Of a DNA stretch of 64,000 bases, positions 53,032 through 63,784 are shown piece by piece. The translations under genes and the position numbers were made by a program. The first letter of the stretch is position 1, and the number at the start of each line of letters is the position of its first letter. This DNA comes from Cercospora beticola (Eukaryota > Ascomycota > Dothideomycetes > Mycosphaerellales > Mycosphaerellaceae), in contig NC_088935.1 in assembly GCF_033473495.1 (NCBI RefSeq), positions 186,001-250,000 of the forward strand, read 5' to 3'. The notes below the pieces were generated by a model. It had not been told where the DNA came from, ran no database searches, and saw only the letters and a program-made list of their open reading frames with translations.

Positions 53032-53872
53032 CGTGATCGACTTCTTTCAAAATTGAGTTGTTGGAGATGTTGGAGCTTACTGTCTGACAGCGTCGGAGCT
53101 ACAGATGTAGTCAGAGGATGTCGTACTATCTATGTCAAGCTCTTTCTCTCGCACGAGATACAGCCGAGGTGTGGATTGACATCACAGCTGTGGAGAGCTC
53201 GTCACTTTCTAGAGCCATCTCGATCTTTGACGATGCAAAAGAGACGTGCTGCCCGGATATCTGTCCTGTTGTGATCGACGCCAATCGGTCGTTGTTCGGT
53301 TTGACTGTGGCCCCGCCGCCAAATGGAGCTTCCGATCTCTTGGATGTCTCCCAAGTCAAATAGCAGACTCCAGAAATCAGCTGCGCCATACTTGGCTTGG
53401 ACAGCAGAACAGATTCAGAAGATTCATAGATCTTGTTGTAGGGCTCCAGTGATACAGAATGGCATTGCGCGGTCCTCTGCCCTTGTCCGCTCCAGGACTG
53501 GATCAAGCCCGGTTGAGGACTTAGGGTTGGAGAATTCGTCGCGTCCAAACACCCTCGAGGACTCTTGAGCGATCTCGTTCTCTCAAGTCGCCTGTACGAC
53601 AATCAGAACTCCATTGCACAATGTGCGAATGGGCTTGCAAAGTTCAACAAGGTGTTGAAGCCTGCTCTTTTCTAAATATATACAATCTAGGCTGTTCTTG
53701 TCTGGAAGTGCGTCTGTGCATCATCCCAATTTCCAATCTCCAAGGTCTTCTGTTCCCTGTGCTCTCCACAACATATCAACTCCATCAAAAAGGAAAAAGA
53801 AAAACCCCCATTGAACGCCACGCTAGAACGCTTCAGAGCCAAATGCAATACATGCAACGAAAAGTGCTGACA
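53032..53872. other. Intergenic stretch
   Basis: About 840 bp upstream of the MDR gene and downstream of the next minus-strand gene. Short open frames show no family resemblance. Confidence 0.45.
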
Positions 53873-55150
53873 TTATATGTCCATACTCCATCTCTGTCGT
53901 ACTTCCCGCTTGGTATGTTCGGCAACCCATTTGGGCAACTCAAATTCGGGAGTATACCAGCTGTCAAAGAGCTCGGGACGTATGCTCAACTCACTTTCTT
54001 GATGCTTGTGGCGAGCTTTATCAGCTCCCGATTTGTCGATGACAGCCATGGTGGAGCGACGGACAAGACTGTCTCTAATGTCGGTGGTCCCGTCGCTAGA
54101 CGAGGGCGGAGTTGGCAGACTATTCTCCTTTGGTGCAAGATATCGAGCTGATGATGGCAGTCCAGTATCGGAAAGCACCGGTGAGAGCTCTGGTCGTATA
54201 TATCGGACGGCTGCAAGTTCCGGCTTCCGCAGGATTGTTTCCGATGATTCGTCACTTTGCTCTTCGTGCATCCGTGAAGGAGGGAGATGTCGACTGTGCT
54301 CAGGTGGAATTGCAGGTAAATCGTGCTCAGCTCCAGTATGATGTTTCTGCTCGTTGGCTCTATGGGCTGATCGAGCCGAGCCCTCACGAGACATGGCAGC
54401 TGCTGAAGGTGTGCCAGCCCTCAACTTTTGCTCGATGATCTTGGTACTGACCTGCCTGGAGAGGTTTGTGGAACACGGGCTGAGGCGGCTGGCGCCACTG
54501 TCGCTTCTGCTTCTGGCCGCTCGTTCTTTGCCGCTCATGACCTCAGCGACTGGCATTGGCTGCATCATCCACATCACGTCCTCACGCTTGTCGACCTTGG
54601 TTACAGTGGGTGGATGCATATCATTGATAGCAGGATTGCGGGTGGCGTGATACCTGCTGGATCCTGAAGCAGCGGTCCTTGCCGTAGGCGGCCTTCGTAT
54701 ACTCGAGGCATACATGGATCCATCCAGCATACTTGACGAGCCCCACAGATCCTCATCGTCCCTCTGATGCACACGAAACTGCGACCTGCTATCGGCTCTC
54801 GCATCGCTGCCACTTCTGTATCCGAGGTCTGCCAGACTCGGCTCTTTGCTGGTGTTGCTGCTAACTCTGCTCGGCTGCAGGCCTCTCTGACTGTCTGCAG
54901 TCGTGACCTTCTTCTTCCCTCGGCGTACAAGCGTTGGGCCCAGCTCGATCTCGCTCTGCCAATGGGGATTTGTCGACGATGGCTCTCCGGGATGGCGATA
55001 TGCATTGAACTCTTCAGTCTCCAAGGCAAGACGTTCTGCTCGGGAAAGCGCGGCCTCGCGTTTGCGCCTCTTGCGGTAGCGTGAGTCCGCGCATGGTGCG
55101 CAGGATAAGTAGTAGAAAAGAGCGGACTGGATGCCGCGATGTATTGCCAT
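53873..55150 (-). CDS. Conserved-looking fungal protein with N-terminal CAPC membrane segment, unknown function
   Basis: 425 aa from the ATG at 55150 (MAIHRG), which places the hydrophobic SALFYYLSCAPCADSRYRKR at the N-terminus; the frame is open to 55267 but the extra part is low in sense. The hydrophobic Cys-rich segment followed by RKRRKREAAL looks like a membrane anchor or lipid-modified end with a basic stop. The rest is Ser/Arg-rich and mostly disordered. Two short ordered segments stand out: VDKREDVMWMMQPMPVAEVM in the middle and SIRPELFDSWYTPEFELP near the end. I believe similar proteins occur across Ascomycota, without a known role; this needs a database search. Function not assigned. 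Confidence 0.7.
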   Translation of the reverse strand: MAIHRGIQSALFYYLSCAPCADSRYRKRRKREAALSRAERLALETEEFNAYRHPGEPSSTNPHWQSEIELGPTLVRRGKKKVTTADSQRGLQPSRVSSNTSKEPSLADLGYRSGSDARADSRSQFRVHQRDDEDLWGSSSMLDGSMYASSIRRPPTARTAASGSSRYHATRNPAINDMHPPTVTKVDKREDVMWMMQPMPVAEVMSGKERAARSRSDSGASRLSPCSTNLSRQVSTKIIEQKLRAGTPSAAAMSREGSARSAHRANEQKHHTGAEHDLPAIPPEHSRHLPPSRMHEEQSDESSETILRKPELAAVRYIRPELSPVLSDTGLPSSARYLAPKENSLPTPPSSSDGTTDIRDSLVRRSTMAVIDKSGADKARHKHQESELSIRPELFDSWYTPEFELPKWVAEHTKREVRQRWSMDI

Positions 55151-56533
55151 TTGTCCTGGGCTGGCGCTGGGCCGGTGGGTTATGCACACGGTCGTGCGCG
55201 GGGGCTCGCAGGATGGATGGACTGTCGTGTAGGGCTGCTTGTCGAGATCATGCTCGCATACGGTCAATGGGGCGACGGCAGAGAGAGTGGTGGTGGTGTT
55301 GACGGTGGTAGCGGTAGGCTTCCACGGCGGCCGAATTACGATTCGCGGCTAGGGAAGAGGTCGGGATAATCCAGGCAGGACGTTACAGATGCGCCTGACA
55401 ACAGGGAAGGTGCTATAGCAGGCTGGTATACCGAGACGGAGGATGCCGGATTCGCCGTGCAGCTGCGGCCTGCGCAGTTCTCTACACGGCGGCGGCGGCG
55501 GCGCGGAGCGGTGATGTGCTGTACTGTACTGTACTGTGTGTGTTGGCTGCTGTGGGCCGCGTCGGCGCATGTGCTGGCGAGCTGGTCGCTTGGCCGCAAT
55601 GCAATGAGAAGAATGGCAGTCCTCGCCGCGCTGCAGCTGGGTCGTGTGAGCAGCCGCCCCCCACTGCCTCGCAGTTTGGGAGTTGTGTGTTGGGCTCTAA
55701 AATGAAACCCGCCGGCATTGGCCACCACATACGAGATCGGCGCTGGTACGTAGTCGTCGATCCAACTCTCCTAATTTGCCTCGCTGGCGGCCGTCTCGTC
55801 AGGAACGCTGTTGCTGTTGCGTTTCGACTGCTGCTGCCCGGGACTGACTGGCACGATGCGAGGGGCACAACACCTCCAATGCCTTCCACCAATCCTCGGC
55901 CCTGTCCGACCTGCATCGCGTCGCCTATTTCCATCTGTGCATTGCCGACGCAGCCCCTTCCGGCGCATAATGGCGCCAATTTGGCTTTCGAACACGCGTG
56001 GCAGCACGGGGCACCCGCGGCTCAATCCTCGTGGCTTCACGATGGGTTGGCGCGTCCCATCTCATCCTCATGTCGGGGGCCCATCCCACTGCACTCCTGT
56101 CCTTCATCATCCGCTCGTCGCCGTATGACCAACAGTAACCAATAACGAACCCTCGAAAACCTGGGTTTCAGCGCACGATGAGAAACTGGTTGGCGGGTTC
56201 GCACAACACACGTCAGCCCACATCCTACCACTCTGGAGGTACAGGCACACATTCGCTCAAAGCTCCGAAGTAGTGCAGCAGCCGCGCGCTACACTGTATC
56301 ACCTTGGTTACAGGAGCATTGGAAACATGATCTGCGCGCAGATTTGCCGGCGGTGAGCACTTCTCATGAGCAACTTCCGACAGACGACAACGCATGCGCT
56401 CAAGTGTCTTGCGGGCTGTATGTCCTGTATGCGATCTAGAGTTCAACGCTCATGCTGCTCACGCTACTCAACAGGGAAGCTTGAAGACTTTCTAAATAGA
56501 GCAGATCTATCCGGAGCTCGCAGCATAATCGCG
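55151..56533. other. Intergenic stretch
   Basis: 1.4 kb between two minus-strand genes. It contains a short TACTG tandem near 55520 and GC-rich simple sequence, but no supportable gene. Confidence 0.45.
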
Positions 56534-59289
56534 CTATGCTTTCAACCTTCTCTCCTCACACTTGACGCATACCGGGTCCTGACTCTCGCCACGCAGGAAG
56601 TATCGACCATCTATGAACTCGCCATGACATTCCTGCAGCAGTGGTTAGTAGATGTTTCACGCGTCGTGGGTTCATAACGTACCATGCAAGTAAAGCAATT
56701 GCTGTGCCAGTCCGACCCCAGTGCCTTTACAACAACATCGGTGACAGGCTTCCGGCACTTACGGCATTTTGAGCTATATCGGTTGGTATGACAGCCAACA
56801 CACCAGGCATATCCATCCTTCTCGACAAATGGCATGCTGGAATCGAAAGGGTCGCCACATTGAGCACAAAAGAAGTGCCCAACGTGCCACTCAGCGCCGC
56901 AAGCGACGATGACCTCTCCTTCGATTGGTGTCTTGCAAGACTTGCAGCGAGGGCTGAAGAGCTCATGAAAATCGAGATGACAATAAAAACGCAAGGTAGG
57001 GTCTGTATCCTGACTGTCCGGATCTTCCAGACGAGCACATCGCTGTTTTTCGGGCTCAGGATAGAATGCAACCAATTCCAGATTCGTGTTGCATTGGTTG
57101 CAGACGAAACATCCGGGGTGAAAGCGTTCACCTGCTGCGCTCAATATTCTTCCCGCAATGGGCAAAGCACAATGAGCGCACAGTGCGCCGGACTGGCGAA
57201 TTGAAGGCGTGTAGTGTGGTGTAGACTTGTTCTGGCCAACGGGCATGGTGTTGGCATGGCGGGGCGGCGGACGATTGGAACCTGGTGCTGGGCTGGCCTT
57301 TTGAGGTATCCTGCTAGACTTCGTAGGCGAACTTGCAGGTGATTCGCTGACATTGATCAACGGAGTCTCTGTGTCAACGTTGATCGTCGGCACAGATGGA
57401 ACATCAGGCGCGCATATGGTTGGAATGGGAGGGACGTGAGTTGATCGAGCCGGAGATCTCGACGCCTGGGACGAAGGTTGCCATTTAGGCACATCGTCAA
57501 CATTAATCTTGGGAATGTTACTCTTCGTGGGCGAACTTGGCAGGGGTCGTGACATGGAGGGTTGGCTCGATTGTTCACCAGTCGTTCTCCGCGCAAAAGG
57601 ACTGCTCCTGGACGGCGACGGCATGCTCTTGGGCGTCGCTTCGAATTGATCCTTATGCTCCAGATTGGAGGAAGTGGAAGCCTCTGGGGGCCAATCAACA
57701 TGTTGCTCCTCCATCACGATCTCTTTCGTCTTGTAGTCTTTCTCAAAACTGACAATAGGTCTTCCAGGTTTGTCACTGACCATTGTCGGCCGCGGCAGAT
57801 TGGGACTATAGGCACTCCTGGCTTTGCTGGTCGCTGCTCTGATATCGTCACCTCTGATCTCCTTCCCGTCTTTTGTGGGTGTGCCTTTTGGAGCAACTTC
57901 ATCTGCCTCATGCGGTGACTCCGCTGGTGGAGTCGGTGGTAGGACCACTTCGTTCGATGTATAGAAGGCATTCCGGCTTTGGCTTGGTGGGTTCCTTTGG
58001 ATTTCAACGCGTTCGTGTCGTGGCAGAGGCGTGCTACCGAGAGTCTGGAGTGTCGGCGCCGAAGTTGAACGTTCCAGGTTCTTTTCGTACTGGGCCCTGA
58101 CCCGAGCGAATGGGTTCTTGCGGACATACGATGGGACCGGAGAAGTGGCTGTAGACCTTGTATCTTTTGCAATTTCTTGCCGTGTGCTTTGCTGTCTCTG
58201 CGGTGATTCGCCTTCCTCAGGATCTTCCCATATCCGGTCGTTCGGATCCATGAACTTCTTTTTCTCCCCACTCATGATGCGTTTGCTGCCACTGCTGACT
58301 CTTCGCTGTGCAATTGCAATGTCCTTCGCGACCGCTTCGGCTAGCTGGTCATAGCTCTTTCCACTCGACACGCGTCGTTTCTGCACAGACACCTCGCCTG
58401 TGGGAGGGCTGACTTTTCGAAGGCCTTTGTTAGAGGTGTGCAACTCTTTCGGGTGCCCAAGGATGTCATCTGCAATAGACGCTTGGCTCCCCTCGGACGC
58501 ACTCCGGGACCCTGCAGACGAGTATGCATCCTGACTGTGACTGCGGTGATAGCTGCCTTTGCGCAAGTGTGAGTTGTAGTCTCGCTTGAGATCTGGATTG
58601 ATGAAGGGTCCGCTAGCAGCTTCCGGATTCTGATGCTTCCAGACCAATTCCGCGGCCTCCTCTTGCGCAGATAGATGTACCTTTCGCTCTTCCTCCAGAT
58701 CCATATCCTCGAGAGCATGCCGCAAAGATCGCGTCTCCTGCTTTTCCATCCACCGCGTCCCGTTCTCCATATATTTCATGCTCGGCGTGCGACGCGGCTG
58801 CGGTCGGTCGGCATCGTCTTTTGAAGGCTCAGGCGTCGCTGATGGGGCTCGGGCTAGAGGTCGTCCAGCAAACGGGCTGCGCGACATGCTTCGTTGCGAC
58901 AGGGTCGAATCGGTGCGGTGATGCGACAGCTTTTGTGGTGGCTGCATGATCGGCATGCTGTTGCTAGTCAGGAGCGAAGGTCGATCGTCATCTAGCGAAG
59001 TTTTGTTGTTGACGACATCTGGAGCACTGGGAGTTCCTGCTCGTCGGACGCTGCCGAACTTGGAGGGCGGAGCAGGTCGAGAGCCCGAGGGTCGCGATAG
59101 AGGCTTTCGAAGATCTTTTAGGTAGGAACCTGCACGTAGCGGTAAGTCGGCGTCGCGATGCTCGATGGTGATGCATTCTCGCAGGCGCGATGGGCGAGGA
59201 GGGGTATGAGGCAGCAACACAAGTGAAGAAGACATACTCATCTGCTCCTTCGACATGTACGTCGGGCTAGGTTCACGGTTGTCCTTCAT
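56534..59289 (-). CDS. LIM-domain protein (paxillin-like)
   Basis: Three exons, 59238-59289, 56683-59129 and 56534-56632, give 865 aa. The first intron (108 bp, GTATGT...GTGCAG) keeps the frame if retained, adding 36 residues; splicing restores MSKEQMSSYLKDLRK, the expected N-terminal motif. The last intron (50 bp, GTACGT...CTGCAG) is needed to complete the final LIM domain as ECHGEFIDGRYFL and its closing CVKC. Three LIM zinc-binding units lie about 680-865, with CAHC, CKSC and CRKC starts and matching second halves. The N-terminal 650 residues are Ser/Pro-rich. Such fungal LIM proteins (Pxl1-like) act at sites of polarised growth and septation. The ATG at 59289 is preferred because the upstream codons begin with a TTG. 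Confidence 0.88.
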
Positions 59290-60455
59290 CGTGTCCAAGT
59301 CGGCGTTGCCTGGTGACTGGCAAGAATGCTGGCTGTGTAACGCTGTTCTGCTGCAATACAGCGATCACTAGCGGTAGCTGGTTAGACGATACGAAAGATA
59401 CAGAAACGACTGTCTTGATACCAACAAGAGCGGAAGAGAAGACAATGGCGAGCGTGTACCCTCTCGGCCGTTTCGTGGTCGTTGGGTGCCGCCTTGGTTG
59501 CGGTTCGTGCTTGCCGTTTCGATGTTTACTGCTTTCCGTCATCCGGGGTTGCCCAGGAAGCAGATCCACGCGCCTTCCCCATTCGGCTTCTTCATCCAGC
59601 GGGGCCCTGTCGATCGGTGCACTGCTATCCTTGCCGAACCATCACACAACGAAAATACAGTATTGTTGTACACTTTTGCGTCCGATCCTGAAGAAATCGG
59701 GTATACTACGGCAAAAGAGTGGTGCTCGACGATGCGGACTTTAACGAGTGGAGTGCTTTCACCAAGCTTCCAAGACGCCAGTGGATTACCCCCTTCACTG
59801 CTACAACATCGAAAGCAGTGGTGAGAGAATAATCATCTTCAGCAGCTGCACGTTGTCGCGTCCTGCTGAAGATATGTCCCGGGTCATCGCAAAACGGTAA
59901 CATATCATCTCCTGGCTCAGCGCAGCCGGCAGTCTCACACCGGTATATCTGCTTCACCTGCCGCTGGCTTGCGGCCCCCCTGTGTACAGCCTCGGACTTC
60001 TCTATGGGAAGTCTCGTGAGACATGATACTGAGCCGAGTGGAGGCGCCAGATGAGCATGCTTTCCTGTGCTCGCAAACATTCCTACATGGCTTGTACATA
60101 TGTATGCTCAGGACCTGGCATATATCGTTGCCCGAAGCTGAGCAAGCGCAACACAGCGCGTCTACTGCTCGCAAACACGATCCGGACACAACGCGTGAGA
60201 TCACATAATATCCCTCAATCGCGTCAACAACCCTCATCAATCGTAAGATTCTCGCGCACGGTCTATAGCATCAAGGCCGGAAGCTGTATCATTGGCTAGC
60301 CGGAATCCGCCAGCTCACAGGACCTGTCCGGTATCGGCTTAGCACGATCAGATAACTCTTATCTGATCGAACTGAAGTGAACGAAACCACACTGCTATCC
60401 TACCCAATTCTCACTCGTTCTCTATCGATCTTTGTAGCTCGTTCAAGTACGCGAT
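59290..60455. other. Divergent intergenic region with palindromic GATA sites
   Basis: 1.2 kb between two start codons that face away from each other. No supportable gene is present. The perfect inverted pair of GATA-type sites at 60345-60369 is its one clear structure. Confidence 0.5.
60345..60369. promoter_or_regulatory. Inverted pair of ATCAGATAA (SreA/GATA-type) sites
   Basis: Eleven-base arms 60345-60355 and 60359-60369 are perfect inverted repeats around CTC. Each arm contains ATCAGATAA, which equals the ATCWGATAA site of fungal iron-responsive GATA repressors (SreA/Urbs1/Fep1). It lies 87 bp before the start of the LPGELRN-type gene and about 1.06 kb before the LIM gene. Confidence 0.5.
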
Positions 60456-61222
60456 ATGGCTGCCCATGAAGCCCATGTACGGAGTTCTGGCTTCCTGAGC
60501 TTGCCCGGAGAGCTCCGGAATCGCATCTACGAGCTTTCCGGCTGCCTGTTTGTCGTTCAGTGCGAGAACTGCAAGAAACATGCAACCCTGGACGTCGTCA
60601 CAATGGGAGTAGGGCGATCGTGTAGCGGAAATGCTAGAATCCAATGGCCCATACGATATCCAAGGCACTTCGAATGCCGCTTCAACATTAGCGAACACTG
60701 GTAAAAGCAGAGCGCGAGCAAACTGGCAGGAACATTCATAATTAACAATGTTATAGTGTCGATTTGTCCCGCTACAATCGAGACTGGATCGTGACGCATG
60801 AATATATCGACCAGAATACACAAGTTCTGGCCATCCCCCAGCCCTATGAATGCCGAAGTCCCGAGCAACCTGCTCTAACGAGAGTCTGTCGATCGATCCG
60901 CAACGAGACTTTGCCCATGTTTTATGGCCGGAACAAGTTCGTCTTTTCACCTAAAGTTACTCCCGTGGACGGCATTGGCCGGATCGCGAGCGGCGACGTT
61001 CAATGGCTCCGAGCAATCGGTACCAAGGATGCGTCACTCATCCGGATGATTGAGATCAAGTGGCTTGGTTGGTGTCGGAAAGCCTCGCTTGCGACGTACA
61101 TAGACAGCTTGCGGGAAATTGGCGTGCCAGTCGACAGGATCCAGGCCGAAGTTTCTTGCTGGAATGATGACCGATGGAGCTCTGGCTTTCCCAGCCCAAC
61201 GATGCAGCCCACGACTCCCTGA
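60456..61222 (+). CDS. Second LPGELRN-type (2EXR/F-box-like) protein
   Basis: Exons 60456-60700 and 60757-61222 join across a 56-bp intron (GTAAAA...GTTATAG) to 236 aa. FLSLPGELRNRIYELS at about residue 13 marks the large fungal family. The second exon gives ALTRVCRSIRNETLPMFYGRNKFVF, the expected second motif, then a domain with WLRAIGTKDASLIRMIEIKW. Two Cys motifs (CENCKKH in exon 1) are an oddity. The function is unknown. A palindromic GATA site pair sits 87 bp before the start. The C-terminus could extend by another exon, but no clear donor is visible. Confidence 0.72.
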
Positions 61223-61675
61223 AGCACAGTCTGGTGCTCAGAGATTCTCCTCAATCGATGGCGTGTCGCAAGTCTGAATCGGTACTGTTGAATCTAAGCC
61301 AAAAATGGGCATCATTTCGAGGATGGGGACCAACAGCGACGGGCGCATGCGATCTAAGTGGCGACTTCATGCTTCGGTGTAATGCTGGCCGCCATGAATA
61401 TGACGCTGCCTATGCCGCATCACCCCACGAGGCAGGCGTGCAAGCTATTAGCACTTGCTGAAAGGTGCTGCTTTCGCCGCAAGCTGCATCACGCAGGAAG
61501 CTCCACCAGCAGAGACTCGCTGGTGCGAAGCGACACATTTGATTCGTGCCTGATGGGGGCTCAAATCAGCATCGCAGACCAGTAGTCGAGCGAATGGAAG
61601 ACATACCGAAGAGTCTCGACGTAAAAATGCTGAGCATAATCATGCGTCCGAGTTACCAGAGCTTCAGCGCATCCT
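61223..61675. other. Convergent 3' region
   Basis: About 450 bp between two convergent stop codons. Nothing recognised beyond untranslated sequence. Confidence 0.45.
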
Positions 61676-62453
61676 TCACCACATCCACAGCAGGACCAAA
61701 AAGCATATGGCGATAAAGGAGCCCAGAATAATGCCGTCTCTCCTTTTCTTACTACCAATCCTCTGCATCAACCCATTGATGCCAGGTATTTGCGCCGCAG
61801 CACCCGTGATCCTCCTCTGTATGCTCACCAAGCTTTCTCGTTGTAGCCCGAAACTCTCGTTTACCGCGTAAGCTTGGCTCAAGACGCTATCTGCCACATT
61901 GTGCGATCGATCCAATCGGTTTCGTTCTTGAAGCATGTATTCTGCTTCCTGGGCTTCAGGGTTTTGCGCATTGCGATATGTCGATATGTCTTTTCGCACA
62001 TTCGAAAGGAGGTTCGCTCGATCGCGGGCTTGAGAGATTTGTGATTTCAGTCGGGAGAGTTCGCTGCGGTGTTGTGATAGGATTTCTTTGTGTCGTTCCA
62101 GATTCGTACGTTTGAGTTGCGATGGCGTGGATTCAGAGTCGATTGCTCGTTGGAGAGAGGCTATTGATGCGTTGCGCTGCATGTCATTAGAACAGTTCGA
62201 GCATGCGATGCATGTCGCTGTAATGATCTAATTACCTTCTCGAGTATCTCGTTCAGCTGCTCCTCCGTGCGGCTTTCCTCTTCACTCGGCTCGGGATCTA
62301 TGTCAGTCTTGGAGGCAAACTGTGCATATGTGTGGAAAAGCGATTCTGTCTAGGCGACGCTGTTAGAATCTGTATGGCTGTGGACGATGGTACCAAACTG
62401 ACCTGTGTCTCTTGTGCTCTTGCTTGCTGCCGTAATTGCGCCCAGCTTCCCAT
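61676..62453 (-). CDS. GOS1: Golgi SNARE Gos1
   Basis: Three exons, 62403-62453, 62236-62349 and 61676-62176, give 221 aa, close to yeast Gos1. The introns are 53 bp (GTCAGT...GCCTAG) and 59 bp (GTAATT...ATGCAG). The start MGSWAQLRQQARAQETQ-TESLFHTYAQFAS is the N-terminal helix of the family. The SNARE helix includes ERNRLDRSHNVADSVLSQAYAV, SFGLQRESLVSIQRRI and the central Gln in the expected place. A single C-terminal anchor (GIILGSFIAICFLVLLWMW) ends the protein. It mediates intra-Golgi and retrograde vesicle fusion as a Qb-SNARE. Confidence 0.94.
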
Positions 62454-62771
62454 GTTGACTGCCATACTCGCGATGTGTATGAGAAGTTCCGTCTCGCGTA
62501 ACCAAAAGCCTCTGTCTCCGGTTGTCTGTTGCGCCCGTCTCTATCGTATAGTTGCTTGCTCCTGACGTGAGGATCACATGCACGGTTGGCAACCACAAAG
62601 CACATCCGTTGGTTTCGGGAAGGCTAGCCGAGACCGGGGAAACCAGACGCCGACAAGTCTTGGCCACTGAGAAATCCTCTCCACTTAGACGTTTCGCACA
62701 CACGAGACATTCGCTTGCGACGACGACACTTCCTCTCTCTCGACAACTAACCTACAGGAACTCCAGTCAAA
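62454..62771. promoter_or_regulatory. Divergent promoter of GOS1 and RPL35
   Basis: 318 bp between the two start codons. A CT-rich run (TTCCTCTCTCTCG, 62728-62740) precedes the L35 start, as usual for ribosomal protein genes. No specific factor site was identified. Confidence 0.5.
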
Positions 62772-63393
62772 ATGGTACGAATCGATCGCTCGGATTACAA
62801 TTGTCGGCGCAGAAATGCTGACGGTCTTGCGCGCAGTCGTCCGGAAAAGTCAAGGCCTCGCAGCTCTGGGGCAAGAACAAGGAGGAGCTGAAGAAGCAAC
62901 TCGATGACTTGAAGGCCGAGCTCGTGCAGCTGCGCACTCAGAAGATCGCTGGCGGTGCTTCGTCGAAGCTGAACAAGATGTACGATTTGGCAACACAATG
63001 TGCGATGGGGAAGAAGAGCCAGGGTACTAACGACACAACAGCCACGACGTCCGCAAGTCGATTGCCCGTGTCCTTACCATCATCAACGCAAACCAGCGCG
63101 CTCAGCTCCGCCTCTTCTACCAAAAGAAGAAGTACCTGCCACTCGACCTCCGCTCGAAGCAGACTCGTGCCATCCGCCGCCGCTTGTCTCCCGAGGATGC
63201 CAAGCGCGTGACCGAGAAGCAAAAGAAGAAGCAGCGACACTTCCCTCAGAGGCAATTCGCCGTCAAGGTATGATTGCATCCAAAACACCCACATATACCT
63301 AATACCTCTTGGGCGAGGAGGAATGGTGGTGGGATCCCATACACAACCACGTGCATTGGGTGTGCTGATTGGTGACAACAGGCTGTTGCGTAA
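62772..63393 (+). CDS. RPL35: 60S ribosomal protein L35 (uL29)
   Basis: Four exons, 62772-62774, 62837-62979, 63042-63267 and 63382-63393, give 127 aa. Exon 1 is the ATG alone, followed by a 62-bp intron (GTACGA...GCGCAG). Exon 4 codes only AVA and the stop. The second intron has a perfect TACTAAC branch site at 63024-63030. The protein reads [56 protein letters not shown] and [17 protein letters not shown], full-length for L35. It binds at the peptide exit tunnel of the large subunit. Confidence 0.96.
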
Positions 63394-63784
63394 AAAGTTG
63401 CAATATTTTGACGAGCAACAAAAGTTACGAAAAGGGTGAATCATGCTTTGAGCGCTTCGAGATACCATATCATGGCGGCGTAATCGGACGGTATGGTCAC
63501 TCCATGGGCATTTCCAGCGCCTGGTGGCCTTCTATGCAGCTAGACAGTCCCGCAAGACTTTCTCCCGAAATCGCACAGTCTCACTTTTCCTCTCATTGTC
63601 AGCGCTCGTCATGCTACTCTGCTCATTTTCTGGGCACAAATCGTGTGGTATCCAAAGCACGTATCGATCATACAGGAGTCGCATGTACACGGCAGAACAC
63701 CGATGCAATTGCTTGCTATATCCTGTACTCACATGGTATCACAACAACAACCTCCCCACCAGACATCAAAACCCTATTCATCAA
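63394..63784. other. Convergent 3' region at right edge
   Basis: About 390 bp between L35 and the partial minus-strand gene. The plus-strand open frame running through it looks like chance. Confidence 0.4.
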
